NCBI RefSeq assembly: GCF_025061645.1
Contig: NZ_JANYMP010000024.1
Span: forward strand, 103,576-167,575
Direction of reading: 5' to 3'
Source: Umezawaea endophytica
Lineage (GTDB): Bacteria; Actinomycetota; Actinomycetes; Mycobacteriales; Pseudonocardiaceae
DNA: 64,000 bases
A program made the position numbers and the translations under genes. Shown here piece by piece: positions 44,890-53,980 of this stretch (position 1 is the first letter of the stretch; every line of letters starts with the position of its first letter). A model generated the notes under the pieces. The model did no database searches. It saw nothing but the letters and a program-made list of their open reading frames with translations, and was not told the origin of the DNA.

Positions 44890-46152
44890 ATGATTCCGCG
44901 CACCAATTCAGTCTCGGCCAGGATCAGGACGAGGTTCGCGCTCGCCACCGTGGCAACCGTAGCGGCGGCATCGGGCTTGACGATCGGAACCCAGATCTCG
45001 GACGCGGCGCCCCATCCGCCGTCCAACACTCCCCGCGCCACCGCACAACGCGACGCCGACGCCCTGTTGAAGTTCGGCGCTCCGGGGGTGCTGGTCGGCC
45101 TTGACCGGGAGGACGGCGACGTCAAGGTCCGCAGCGGGGTGGGGAACCGCGCCACCAAAACGCCTGTGCCCTGGGAGGCGAAGTTCCGGATCGGCAGCTT
45201 CACCAAGACCTTCGTGGCGGCGACGCTGCTCCAACTCGTCGGCGAGGGAAGGCTCTCGCTCGATGACACCGTGGACCGTTGGCTGCCTGGTCTGGTCGCG
45301 GGCAACGGCAACGACGGCACCAAGATCACCGTCCGGCAGCTCCTCCAGCACACGAGCGGACTGCCCGACTACACCCACTTCATCCCGTGGCTCGGCGACA
45401 AGACGAAGTTCCTGGAGGAGCGCAACACGAGCTTGACGCCCCGAGAGGCCATGGACTTGGCCATGAAGTCCGCACCGCTGTTCCAACCGGGGACGTCGTG
45501 GAGTTACTCGAACACCAACTACCTGCTCGCCGGCATGATCATCGGCAAGGTCTCCGGCAACGACTGGCGCGACGAGGTGACCGCGCGCATCATCAAGCCG
45601 CTCAAACTCGTCAACACCTCCATACCTGGAACGAAAACGACGCTGCCCACCCCGCACGCCATCGGCTACCAACGGTTCCCCGGTGAAGGAGCGACGCCCG
45701 AGGACCCCAAGTTCGGCGACGAGATCGACGCGACCGCGATGAACCCGTCGTGGGCGAACGCGGCCGGGGAGATGATCAGCACCGTCGACGACACCAACCG
45801 GTTCCTGCGCGCCCTGATGGGCGGCAGGATCCTCAAACGTGCCCAGCTCGCACAAATGCTCACCGCCGTCGACACCAACGACCTCTTCCGGAAGATCCTG
45901 CCGGGCGTGCGGTACGGGCTGGGCATCATGTACGTCCCGAACTCCTGCGGTGGTCTGTGGACGCACGGCGGCGACATCCACGGCTTCAAAACCCGCAACG
46001 GGGTAACACCAGACGGTTCTCGCAGCGTCGTCGTCTCCATCAACACCGATTCGACGAAGCCGGACCCTGGCATCAAGCTGCCGACGACGGACTTCGGGTT
46101 CGACCTCATCAACCACGCGCTCTGCGGCCCTGACACGGGATCGATCCGCTGA
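44890..46152 (+). CDS. Secreted serine hydrolase, beta-lactamase/DD-peptidase fold
   Basis: The 420-residue protein has a signal peptide (LATVATVAAASGLTIG then a DAAP-like cleavage region). The class C-type catalytic motifs are SFTK (Ser-x2-Lys), YSN (Tyr-x-Asn) and HGGDIHG. The family includes D-Ala-D-Ala carboxypeptidases and esterases; the motifs support an active enzyme outside the membrane. The ATG at 44890 has AAGGAGG and lies 41 bp after the membrane-protein gene, so both may share the GntR-controlled transcript. Confidence 0.92.
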   Translation: MIPRTNSVSARIRTRFALATVATVAAASGLTIGTQISDAAPHPPSNTPRATAQRDADALLKFGAPGVLVGLDREDGDVKVRSGVGNRATKTPVPWEAKFRIGSFTKTFVAATLLQLVGEGRLSLDDTVDRWLPGLVAGNGNDGTKITVRQLLQHTSGLPDYTHFIPWLGDKTKFLEERNTSLTPREAMDLAMKSAPLFQPGTSWSYSNTNYLLAGMIIGKVSGNDWRDEVTARIIKPLKLVNTSIPGTKTTLPTPHAIGYQRFPGEGATPEDPKFGDEIDATAMNPSWANAAGEMISTVDDTNRFLRALMGGRILKRAQLAQMLTAVDTNDLFRKILPGVRYGLGIMYVPNSCGGLWTHGGDIHGFKTRNGVTPDGSRSVVVSINTDSTKPDPGIKLPTTDFGFDLINHALCGPDTGSIR

Positions 46153-46167
46153 CGCCGACGTCGTGAT

Positions 46168-46184
46168 CCCTCCGGCATGGAGGG
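46168..46184 (+). terminator. Weak hairpin terminator
   Basis: CCCTCC-GGCAT-GGAGGG forms a six-base-pair stem 15 bp after the serine hydrolase stop. There is no T-run, as is usual in high-GC actinomycetes. Confidence 0.45.
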
Positions 46185-46312
46185 GCGGGCACGTCGAGCG
46201 ACCTGCACATCCTGCGGTCTCACAGCGTAAAAAGCCGACAGGACAAGCGAAAGCTCGCCACAAGACGTCTCGAATGGACTTCGATCGCGGGTGCCCCCCT
46301 AGGATATTCGCC

Positions 46313-47167
46313 ATGATCTTCAAAGCCCCGGACCGGTTGGCCGCGTTCCACGACCGAGCGATCGCCCAGGACATCCCCGCCGACGACGTGGAGCGGTGGC
46401 TGGCCATCGCCCGCCCCTGCGCAACGCTGGTGCTGAACGAGAACGGCCCGGTCGTGGGTCGCCTCGGCGGCCCGCTCCTGCTCCCCGAGGACACGCCGGA
46501 CCCGGCCCACCCCCTCGTCGCCTCCATCGACCTCGCCGCCCTGCCCAGCGGCGTGACGGACCTCCCGCTGCCCGCCGACGGACACCTGCTGCTGTTCGCC
46601 TACCCCGACGAGGACATGGACGACAACAGCGACAACCTGGGCAGCGTGGTGCACGTCCCCGCGGGCGCGACGGTGGTGGAGAGGGAGGAGCGCGTCGGTC
46701 TCGAGTACGACCCGTACCGGGGGACCACCAGGCACATTCCACAAGGCCCGCTCGTGGCCGTGGCGGACATGTCGCTGCCCTATCACCACCTGGCCCGCTT
46801 CCCCGAAAAGCCGAGGATCAGGCACCTCCCAGGACATCCTCGTGCCGAGGAACTCGTCGACGCCTGGGATGCCATCTGCCGTGACGTCGACATCTGGGGG
46901 TCGCTCCAGATCGGGGGCTACTCCAACCAGGAAGCCGTCGGCACCGACCCGGTCGCCGACGCCGTGCCCGCCGCCTTGCGGGAGGTCGAGAAGAGCCGGA
47001 TGGACGGGCCGGTCTCGAGCGACGTCGCGGACTGGGTGCTCCTCGCCGACTGGCACCTCGACATCGCAGGCTTGGAGGGCGCCAGCGTCCACTGGTCGAT
47101 CCAACGCGAGGACCTGGCCGAGTGGCGCTTCGACCGTGTGATCACCACGATGTTCTGGAACCCCTGA
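46313..47167 (+). CDS. DUF1963 (YwqG-like) protein
   Basis: The protein is about 284 residues, with the DUF1963 pattern: RLGGPLLLPEDTPDP, then HLLLFAYPDED, and later HPRAEELVDAWD and QIGGYSNQ. Members bind small ligands or act in intercellular roles, but the function is not settled. The ATG at 46313 has AGGAT upstream; a longer in-frame start is possible, but the extra residues look non-coding. Confidence 0.85.
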   Translation: MIFKAPDRLAAFHDRAIAQDIPADDVERWLAIARPCATLVLNENGPVVGRLGGPLLLPEDTPDPAHPLVASIDLAALPSGVTDLPLPADGHLLLFAYPDEDMDDNSDNLGSVVHVPAGATVVEREERVGLEYDPYRGTTRHIPQGPLVAVADMSLPYHHLARFPEKPRIRHLPGHPRAEELVDAWDAICRDVDIWGSLQIGGYSNQEAVGTDPVADAVPAALREVEKSRMDGPVSSDVADWVLLADWHLDIAGLEGASVHWSIQREDLAEWRFDRVITTMFWNP

Positions 47168-47222
47168 CCCCTGGTCATTCGCAATACCCAGTCCCACATA
47201 GGGCTTGCAGTATCATTTGGCC

Positions 47223-47828
47223 ATGGGTGCGCACCAGGCTGAGGGCGGAATTCGGGCGCGTGCACGTCAGGCCATGCGCCTCGAGGTGGCCGCCGCCGTC
47301 CAGGAGCTGGTCCTCGAGCACGGCTACGACGAGACGACGGTGGACGACATCTGCGCGGCCACCGAGATCTCCCGCAGCACGTTCTTCCGGTACTTCTCCT
47401 CCAAGGAGGAGGCCCTCTTCGGTACGTACACCGACTCCGGTGAGCGCCTGCGCGAGGCGCTCACCGCTCGGCCGCTCACCGAATCGCCCTGGGTCGCCAT
47501 GCGACGTGCGCTCGATTCGTTGATCGAGCGGTACGACGCCCACGATGAACGCATCTGGCGGCTCACCCGCCTGATGGTGAACACGCCGTCGTTGACCGCT
47601 TGGCACCGGGAGAAGAACGCTCGGTGGCAGGAGCTCCTCCGACCCGAGATGTCACGTCGCCTCGAGGCCGATCCGGCTGACGATTCCGACCCGCGCGCTC
47701 ACGCCGTGATCGCCTCCGCCCTGGGGTGCGTCGAAGCGGCCCTGACCGCATGGGCTTCGAACGCCGAGCCGCAAGCGCTCGCACAGATCCTGGATCGCGC
47801 CATGGGAGCCACGTCCAGCCTGAAGTGA
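47223..47828 (+). CDS. TetR-family transcriptional regulator
   Basis: The protein is about 201 residues. The TetR helix-turn-helix (VQELVLEHGYDETTVDDICAATEISRSTFFRYFSSKEEAL) is followed by a helical ligand domain ending in an ALTAWASN helix. There is no ribosome site before ATG 47223, but TATCAT lies 6 bp upstream as a possible -10 element, so a leaderless mRNA is likely. The next gene, a flavin-dependent oxygenase 177 bp downstream, is its best candidate target. Confidence 0.9.
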   Translation: MGAHQAEGGIRARARQAMRLEVAAAVQELVLEHGYDETTVDDICAATEISRSTFFRYFSSKEEALFGTYTDSGERLREALTARPLTESPWVAMRRALDSLIERYDAHDERIWRLTRLMVNTPSLTAWHREKNARWQELLRPEMSRRLEADPADDSDPRAHAVIASALGCVEAALTAWASNAEPQALAQILDRAMGATSSLK

Positions 47829-48005
47829 GAACACCCCGGCGTATCCGGCGACCTGTGGGACTAGATGTGGCCGGACTCCGTGCTGTTGCGACGACCCTCC
47901 GTTCATGCCGGCAGGCTGCCCACGTTTCGTGGCACCACACGTCACTTCTGATACCGTGACTCACAAAAGCGACGTGGTTTTGCGTTTCGCCTGGAAGGAC
48001 GTGGC

Positions 48006-49202
48006 ATGAACGATCGGTTGGACGCGCTCATCGGTGACCTGACGGCGGAGGAGTCGGCGCTCGTGTCGGCCGCGGGGGCGCTCGTGCCGGTCTTGAGCGC
48101 CAACGCGGCGACGGCGGACGCCACGGGGAGGCTGCCCGAAGAAGACATCACGGCGCTGCGCAAAGAGGGTTTGTTCCGCCTTGCCACGCCGCGGGTGTAC
48201 GGCGGCTACGAAGCGGGCGCGTCCGCGGCGACGGCCATCGCCGCGGAGGTGGGACGGGGCTGCCCCTCCGCGTCCTGGGTGCTGACGGTGTACTACAGCG
48301 CGAGCCTCGCCCTCTGGCTCTTCCCGGACCAGGTGCGGCACCGGGTCTGGGGCGATGATCCCGACGCGACCGTGTGCGGCTCCTCCGCGGGCTCGGTGCC
48401 CGCGCGAGTGGTCGACGGCGGTTACCTGCTCAGCGGCCGCTGGGGCTGGGCCTCGGGCGCGCACCACGCGACCTGGGCGATCCTCGACCTGACGGTCGGG
48501 GCCGACGGGCCTTCCCCGGATCGCGGGTTCGCGCTCGTCCCGATGAGCGCACTGTCCATCGAGGACACCTGGGACATGGTCGGGATGCGCGGCACGGGCA
48601 GCGACACGATCGTCGCCGACGACGTGTTCGTGCCGGAGGAGCAGGTCTTCCTCGCGTCGAAGGCGGCCAACGCCGCCGCGCGGGATCAGGGGGCTGCGAC
48701 GCCGGTCGGTGTACCCAAACCGCAGGGTCTGATGGGCGCGCTGGCCGCTCCGGTGCTCGGGATGGGCATGGCGATCTACGACCACGTCGTGGAGAAGCTG
48801 TCCAACGGCCGCCCGCTGACCTCCGCGGCGACGCCGTACCCGCGTGCGATCGACGCCCCCGGCGTGCAGGCGAACGTCGCGGACGCAGCCATGCTCATCG
48901 ACAGCGCGATCCTGCAAGCCTCGCGCACCGCCCAGGCCGTCGACCGTGCCACCCGCACGGGTGCACGGATGTCCGCTCTCGCCATCGCCCGCACCCGGAT
49001 GGACGGTGGGTTCGCCGCGCGGCAGATCCGCCAGGCGGTGGACAAGCTGCTCGACGTCGGCGGTGCGAGCCAATTCGCCCAGTCCAGCCCGGTGCAGCGG
49101 ATCTGGCGCGACCTGGGCACCGCGACCCGGCATCCCGCCTTCGTCACCGAGGTCGACCGCGAACGGTACGCGCGGCTCCTGCTGGGGCTCGACGGGCGAT
49201 AG
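48006..49202 (+). CDS. Acyl-CoA-dehydrogenase-fold flavin monooxygenase (HsaA/HpaB-like)
   Basis: The 398-residue protein has the acyl-CoA dehydrogenase fold in the oxygenase-style arrangement: GLFRLATPRVYGGYEAG, then CPSASWVLTVYYSA, GWASGAHHATWAIL and DTWDMVGMRGTGSDTI. These match group D reduced-flavin monooxygenases and not acyl-CoA dehydrogenases, since the catalytic glutamate pattern is absent. It needs a partner flavin reductase, not seen nearby. The start is ATG 48006. It follows TetR and precedes an AhpD-like gene, so it may oxidise an aromatic or steroid-like compound. Confidence 0.85.
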   Translation: MNDRLDALIGDLTAEESALVSAAGALVPVLSANAATADATGRLPEEDITALRKEGLFRLATPRVYGGYEAGASAATAIAAEVGRGCPSASWVLTVYYSASLALWLFPDQVRHRVWGDDPDATVCGSSAGSVPARVVDGGYLLSGRWGWASGAHHATWAILDLTVGADGPSPDRGFALVPMSALSIEDTWDMVGMRGTGSDTIVADDVFVPEEQVFLASKAANAAARDQGAATPVGVPKPQGLMGALAAPVLGMGMAIYDHVVEKLSNGRPLTSAATPYPRAIDAPGVQANVADAAMLIDSAILQASRTAQAVDRATRTGARMSALAIARTRMDGGFAARQIRQAVDKLLDVGGASQFAQSSPVQRIWRDLGTATRHPAFVTEVDRERYARLLLGLDGR

Positions 49203-49289
49203 CCGCCACCGGGCGGTGTCCATCCCGACCAGGGCTCGAAGATCATCGTCATGGTTCCCGGCGCAGGCCCCTCGGAGTAGTCTCAAGAC

Positions 49290-49826
49290 ATGGCCCGCGT
49301 TCCGTACGTCGAACCCGCCACCGCCCCGCCCGCCGTCGCGGAAGCGCTGAGCAGCCTCCCGGACCTGAACGTGTACGCCCTCCTGGCGCACGCGGAATCG
49401 GCGTTCGTGCCGATGCTGCGCCTCAGCTCCGCGCTGGTGTCCGACTTGGCGCTCGACCCGCTGCTGCGCGAACTGTCCATCTTGCAGGTCGGCCACCTGG
49501 CCGCCTCGTACGTGTGGGACCAGCACGTGGTGATCGCGCTGGCTTGCGGTGTCACGGAAGCGCAGATCGCGGCCGTCGACCGCGGTGACCTGGCGTCGTT
49601 CACGCCCGAGCAGCGGGCGGTGCTGGAATACACCGCCGACATGGTGGGCGGCGGCGAGGTGTCCGACGAGCGTTTCGCCGCGCTCGCCGAGCACCTGGGC
49701 CCGCGAGAGGTCGTCGAGCTGTCCATGGTCGTGGGCAACTACCTGGGACTCGCACGGATCATGACCGCGCTTCGCATCGACCCCGAGGAGCCTGCCGCGG
49801 TCGGAACCGTAGGGGCGACAACGTGA
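49290..49826 (+). CDS. AhpD/carboxymuconolactone decarboxylase-like protein
   Basis: The 178-residue protein has the CMD/AhpD helical fold (LRELSILQVGHLAASYVWDQHVVIALACGV, then SPEQ-like EQRAVLEYTADMV). The Cys-x2-Cys of true AhpD peroxidase partners is replaced by Ser-Tyr-Val-Trp, so it is probably not a thiol-disulfide enzyme. It lies 87 bp after the flavin monooxygenase gene and may help that pathway. Confidence 0.83.
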   Translation: MARVPYVEPATAPPAVAEALSSLPDLNVYALLAHAESAFVPMLRLSSALVSDLALDPLLRELSILQVGHLAASYVWDQHVVIALACGVTEAQIAAVDRGDLASFTPEQRAVLEYTADMVGGGEVSDERFAALAEHLGPREVVELSMVVGNYLGLARIMTALRIDPEEPAAVGTVGATT

Positions 49827-50063
49827 TCGGCGTCCTGATTGGCTGAATCCGTTGCCGCGAAACGGAAACAGAGGACGTTGAACCGGCAGGGCCACTACGG
49901 CGCCACAACCGTGGATCAGTTCCCAGCGGCTACATCACCTGAAAACGGTCTGACTTCGCCACCGGCTACGCTGCCCACGTTGCACGCCCCCCACGCCACC
50001 AGTCTCGAATGGCGATGCCGGTCGGTAGGGTAGGCGCGCCCGTGTCGCTCCCGGAGGAAACAG
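49827..50063. other. Intergenic region
   Basis: This 237-bp gap precedes the response regulator gene. A short open frame here has no recognisable domain or ribosome site, and I see no RNA gene or clear operator. Confidence 0.5.
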
Positions 50064-50738
50064 ATGATCCGCGTGCTCATCGCCGACGACCAGCCGCTGG
50101 TGCGTGCCGGCCTGGCGGCGCTGATGCGAGCCGAACCCGGCATCGAGGTGGTCGGTGTGGCCGCGGACGGCGCCGAGGCGCTCGCGATGGCGCTCGACAC
50201 CGTCCCGGATGTGGCTTGCCTCGACATCCGGATGCCCGGCCGCAACGGTATCGAGGTCGCACGGGAGTTGTGCGCCCCGGATGCCGACCCGCAGGTACCG
50301 GTGCTCGTGCTCACGACTTTCGACCTCGACGACTACGTGTTCGGGGCACTGGAAGCAGGCGTGTCGGGATTCCTGCTCAAGGACTCCGAACCGGACGACA
50401 TCATCCACGCGGTGCGCCAAGTGGCTGCGGGCCACGGCACGATCGACCAAACGCTGACCCGCCGTGTTCTCCGTGAGTTCGTGCACCGCCGCCGATTCCA
50501 GCCGGTGACCGGGCGGCGGGCCGAGGAACTGCTCACCCCTCGCGAGCACGAGATACTGCTGCTGCTCGCACAGGGCATGTCCAACGACGACATAGCCCAC
50601 ACCCTGGTCGTGGAACTCTCGACGGTGAAGTCGCACCTGGCTCGAATCCTGCCCAAGCTGGGCGTGACCTCCCGGTTGCAGGCCGTCGTGTGGGCTTATC
50701 AGAACCACGTCGTCGCCGTCCCCAGCCCGAGTTCCTGA
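50064..50738 (+). CDS. LuxR-type response regulator
   Basis: The 224-residue regulator has a receiver (VLIADDQPLVRAGL, acceptor Asp in CLDIRMPGRNG, switch Lys in LLKDSEPDD) and a LuxR HTH (LTPREHEILLLLAQGMSNDDIAH, then STVKSHLARILPKLG). The ATG at 50064 has CGGAGG. Its probable partner is the histidine kinase at 51780-53084 on the other strand, separated by a CPBP protease gene. Confidence 0.94.
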   Translation: MIRVLIADDQPLVRAGLAALMRAEPGIEVVGVAADGAEALAMALDTVPDVACLDIRMPGRNGIEVARELCAPDADPQVPVLVLTTFDLDDYVFGALEAGVSGFLLKDSEPDDIIHAVRQVAAGHGTIDQTLTRRVLREFVHRRRFQPVTGRRAEELLTPREHEILLLLAQGMSNDDIAHTLVVELSTVKSHLARILPKLGVTSRLQAVVWAYQNHVVAVPSPSS

Positions 50739-50754
50739 CGCGGCTATCAGACGG

Positions 50755-51678
50755 TCATCCGGTCGGTGAGCGGTAGCCGAGCCGTCCGCGGGTGCCGAGC
50801 ACGACCACGACCGCGGCGACGACGGAGCCTGCTGCCATCGCCTGCATCGGCCGCTCGCCGGTGATCGTCGGGAACGTCTGCGACCACATGATCGACGCGA
50901 AGTTGTTCACGCTGACGTGCAACAGCATCGACAACGGCAAGCTCTCCCCGGTGCTGTTGAACACCCACGTCATGACCACGTTGAACGCGACGCAGAACAC
51001 GACGAACACGACCGGGCGGGTCCAATCCGCGTCGGGCCAGCCGCCCCACTCGGTCAGGAACAGCGGCACGTGCCACACCGCCCACAGTGGACCGAGGATC
51101 ATCGTTCCGGCCAACGGCCCGAACCTGCGCTGCATCCGGGGCAGCGCGAAGTCGCGCCAGCCTGGTTCCTCCGCGAGTCCCGTGGTGACCATTTGGAGCA
51201 GGAGAGCGGGAACGTAGGCGGCCACGGCCATCATCGAGGGCGCCGCGATCTGTCCACCCGAGAACGCCAGCCCCGTCAGCAGCATGGCCCCCGGCACCCC
51301 CAGCAGCGAGACCGCGTACCAGTGCCACCGGACCCGCCAGCGCCACATCCGGCCTGCCCAGCGCCGCAGCCCGGCCCGTCCGTCCGCGAGCGCGGTGACC
51401 ACGAGGGCCGAGACGATCGGGCCGAGGTACGCGCCGGGCAGCACCCCGGTGAACTGACTGGTCCCGAGCACCTCCGGGAAGCGGTAGGACCACCAGCCGA
51501 GCCCGTTCTCGGACAGCACGTAGGGCGTCCAGGCCAGCCAGCTCAACAGGTTGGCCAGCACGAAGAAGCTCAGCAATGGATTCCGGCGCACCGGCCCGAA
51601 CAGTCCACCGGAACTTCGCAGGCCTGGTGTCCCGTGGCTGGACGGGGTGGGCGACGGAGGGCGGTCCGAGATCGTCAT
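50755..51678 (-). CDS. CPBP-family intramembrane metalloprotease
   Basis: The protein is about 307 residues and has eight or so membrane segments. The CPBP (CAAX protease/bacteriocin-processing) motifs are EEPGWRDFALP (the Glu-Glu pair), WHVPLF (zinc His) and a final LLHVSVNN. It likely cuts membrane-embedded substrates or confers self-immunity. It sits between a response regulator and its likely kinase, which suggests that the kinase system controls it. The start is ATG 51678. Confidence 0.9.
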   Translation of the reverse strand: MTISDRPPSPTPSSHGTPGLRSSGGLFGPVRRNPLLSFFVLANLLSWLAWTPYVLSENGLGWWSYRFPEVLGTSQFTGVLPGAYLGPIVSALVVTALADGRAGLRRWAGRMWRWRVRWHWYAVSLLGVPGAMLLTGLAFSGGQIAAPSMMAVAAYVPALLLQMVTTGLAEEPGWRDFALPRMQRRFGPLAGTMILGPLWAVWHVPLFLTEWGGWPDADWTRPVVFVVFCVAFNVVMTWVFNSTGESLPLSMLLHVSVNNFASIMWSQTFPTITGERPMQAMAAGSVVAAVVVVLGTRGRLGYRSPTG

Positions 51679-51779
51679 GCCGCAATCCTGTGGTCGACGC
51701 GGCTCGATGCCGAGATGCGAAGGATTGAAGCCGTGAGATGCCATCGAAAGGTGTACGAGCCGGCCCGCGGTCGATGACG

Positions 51780-53084
51780 TCACGTCGACCGGAGGTGGTC
51801 CGGAAACGTCGGGAGCGCGTCCGTCGCGCTGACCGTGTCTCCGGGCGGCAGCCTCAGCCGCACCTCCCACCCTCCGTCCGGAGTGGGGCCGTAGTCGAGG
51901 TGCGCTCCGATCAGTTGGGCCCGTTCTGCCATGCCGATCAGGCCGAATCCGCTGCCAGGACCTGGGTCGGGGTTTTTCGGTACGCCGTTGCGCACGCTGA
52001 CCGTGAACCATCCATCACGAAGTACGCCGACCTCGACCTCGCAAGGCGCCCCCGGCGCGTGCACCGCCGCGTTCGCCAGCGATTCCTGCACCATCCGGTA
52101 GGCGACGAGCTGGGCCAGCGGACCGGCCTCGACGTGTTGTCCAGGTAGGACAAGGCTGATCTCGGAGCCCGCCGCGCGGCGCGACTGCACCAACGCGGAC
52201 ACCGCGTCGAGGGTTTCCACCGGGCGGGCCACGTCGGCGTCTTCGCGCAGCAACCCGACCAGCCGTCGCAGGTCCGCGAGCACGGCGCGGTTCTGCTGGC
52301 GTATCTGAGCCACCGAGTGCTTGGCCGTGGCGGGATCGGTGTCGATCTGCCGGACGACCGCCGCGGCCATCATCGCGATACCGGACAGGTGATGGGCGGC
52401 GATGTCGTGCAGTTCTCGCGACAGTGCCGTGCGCTGCCGCGAGACCGCCGCCTGCAACAGCGCGTCCTGCTCCCGGCGCAGCGCCGCCAGTTCCAGCCGA
52501 CGTGCCTCATGTGCGTCCCGACGCGCCGCGATCCCCGAGCCGAACAGCAACGGAAGCCCGATCACCAGCAGTGCCTGCAACACCGCGCCGACCCCGGCCA
52601 AACCGACGCTGGAAACATCGCGGGCGCCCGCGGTGACGAACTGCCCTATGGCCAGCACCACTCCCGCGACGAGCAGTGGTCTCCACAACGGTCGCGCCGG
52701 CCGGGAGATGACGGCGAGGAACACCGCGACCAGCACGGCGACGGCCGTGAACGTGAACGCCGGCCCAGGTGACACCCGCACCAGCACCAACGCCGCCACG
52801 GCCAACCCAGGCAACACCTTCCCCGGCGCCCGACCGCTCCAGGCGACCGCGACAGCCTGCACCAGCAGCACCATCGCGACCGTCCACCACTCGGCGTCCC
52901 CGAGCGCGGGCACCGGGGCCAAGTCGGGGTCCGCCTCGGCCGCGGTCGGGAGGAACAGCAGCATGCCGATCGAGACCGCACCGGTACCGAGCGCGGCCCA
53001 CGGGTGCAACGGCCCGGACCGCTGCGCCGACTGCGAAAGGGTGAACACAACGGCCTCCACGATCTGACCGGCAGGATCCCTCAC
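51780..53084 (-). CDS. NarL/DesK-type sensor histidine kinase
   Basis: The 434-residue kinase has an N-terminal block of about six membrane helices, then the phosphoacceptor helix SRELHDIAAHHLSGI and a HATPase domain (NAAVHAPG as N-box, GSGFGLIGMAERAQLI as G2). The GTG at 53084 has a weak GAGAG site. Its partner is probably the LuxR-type regulator at 50064, on the opposite strand, separated by the CPBP protease gene. Confidence 0.92.
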   Translation of the reverse strand: MRDPAGQIVEAVVFTLSQSAQRSGPLHPWAALGTGAVSIGMLLFLPTAAEADPDLAPVPALGDAEWWTVAMVLLVQAVAVAWSGRAPGKVLPGLAVAALVLVRVSPGPAFTFTAVAVLVAVFLAVISRPARPLWRPLLVAGVVLAIGQFVTAGARDVSSVGLAGVGAVLQALLVIGLPLLFGSGIAARRDAHEARRLELAALRREQDALLQAAVSRQRTALSRELHDIAAHHLSGIAMMAAAVVRQIDTDPATAKHSVAQIRQQNRAVLADLRRLVGLLREDADVARPVETLDAVSALVQSRRAAGSEISLVLPGQHVEAGPLAQLVAYRMVQESLANAAVHAPGAPCEVEVGVLRDGWFTVSVRNGVPKNPDPGPGSGFGLIGMAERAQLIGAHLDYGPTPDGGWEVRLRLPPGDTVSATDALPTFPDHLRST

Positions 53085-53283
53085 GTGCTCTCAGACCAGC
53101 GCCGCAGGTAGCCCCGACGGCGCCCGGTGGACAGTGATCACCCAATCATCGGCCATAGCGGCGCCCAGACCGCACTCGACGGGCAGATTTGCATCAAAAG
53201 TAGGGTTCGCCGGTTGTCATCCTCACGACCCGCGACAAGATCACCTCAGGCCGCTCGTCCGACCAAGCACCCCTTTCGGCTCA
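53085..53283. other. Intergenic region
   Basis: This gap of about 200 bp separates two two-component systems. It must carry the promoter of the leftward kinase at 53084. I see no gene, terminator or clear operator. Confidence 0.5.
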
Positions 53284-53907
53284 CTACGTCAACGGACCGT
53301 CGGGGTGGGGGTATTCGTGGATGAGGCTGCGGATGTCGTCTACCGGATCGTCGGCGGCGGCCCACTTCGCGCGGATGCGGTCCAGGTAGGAGCGGACGGT
53401 GGGGATGGCGATGTCCAGGCGGCGGGCGGTGGCGGCGAGGGTGCTGCCGGTGCCGTAGAGGTAGAGGACCTGGAGTTCTTGCCGGGAGAGTTCGGGTGGG
53501 TCGTCGTTGATCAGGGTCATCAACTCGGTGGTCAGCGCTAACTGTCCGTTGTGGACCGTGCGGATGGCGTCGGCGAGCTTGTCGGCGTCGTCGTTCTTGA
53601 TGAGGTAGCCGGAGGCGCCTGCGCGGATGGTGGCGCGGATGTGGCGGCGGTCGCCGTGCACGGAGAACACCAGGACGGAGACGCCGGTGGCGTGCAGGGT
53701 GGCCACGTTTGCGGCTGGGTCGGTGCCGTCCTCCAGGCGGAGGTCCAGCAGGACCACATCGGCGGCTGGGTCGGTGCTTTGTGCGGCCAGGTAGTCGGTG
53801 ACGGTGGTGGCGGTGTGGGTGAAGGTGATGTCGGCGGTGTCGGCGAGCAGGGCGCGCAAACCGGCGGGGACGAGTTTGTCGTTGTCGATGACGGCGATGC
53901 GGATCAT
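53284..53907 (-). CDS. LuxR-type response regulator
   Basis: The 207-residue regulator has receiver motifs IAVIDNDKLVPAGL, acceptor Asp in VVLLDLRLEDG and Lys in YLIKNDDAD. The C-terminal HTH is divergent but complete (LSRQELQVLYLYGTGSTLAATARRLDIAIPTVRSYLDRIRAKW). The start is ATG 53907. It lies 73 bp downstream of its kinase on the same strand, so the pair is one operon. Confidence 0.92.
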   Translation of the reverse strand: MIRIAVIDNDKLVPAGLRALLADTADITFTHTATTVTDYLAAQSTDPAADVVLLDLRLEDGTDPAANVATLHATGVSVLVFSVHGDRRHIRATIRAGASGYLIKNDDADKLADAIRTVHNGQLALTTELMTLINDDPPELSRQELQVLYLYGTGSTLAATARRLDIAIPTVRSYLDRIRAKWAAADDPVDDIRSLIHEYPHPDGPLT

Positions 53908-53980
53908 GCGGGCGCCTCGCCCGATGAGCGGCCGGATTCGAGTGGGCGCGGTCGTCGACGATGCGTTCCGCCTGCCCCGC

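Noticed and set aside
49839..50033. 64-residue + frame before the response regulator
   Set aside because: Composition looks random, and it has no domain or ribosome site.
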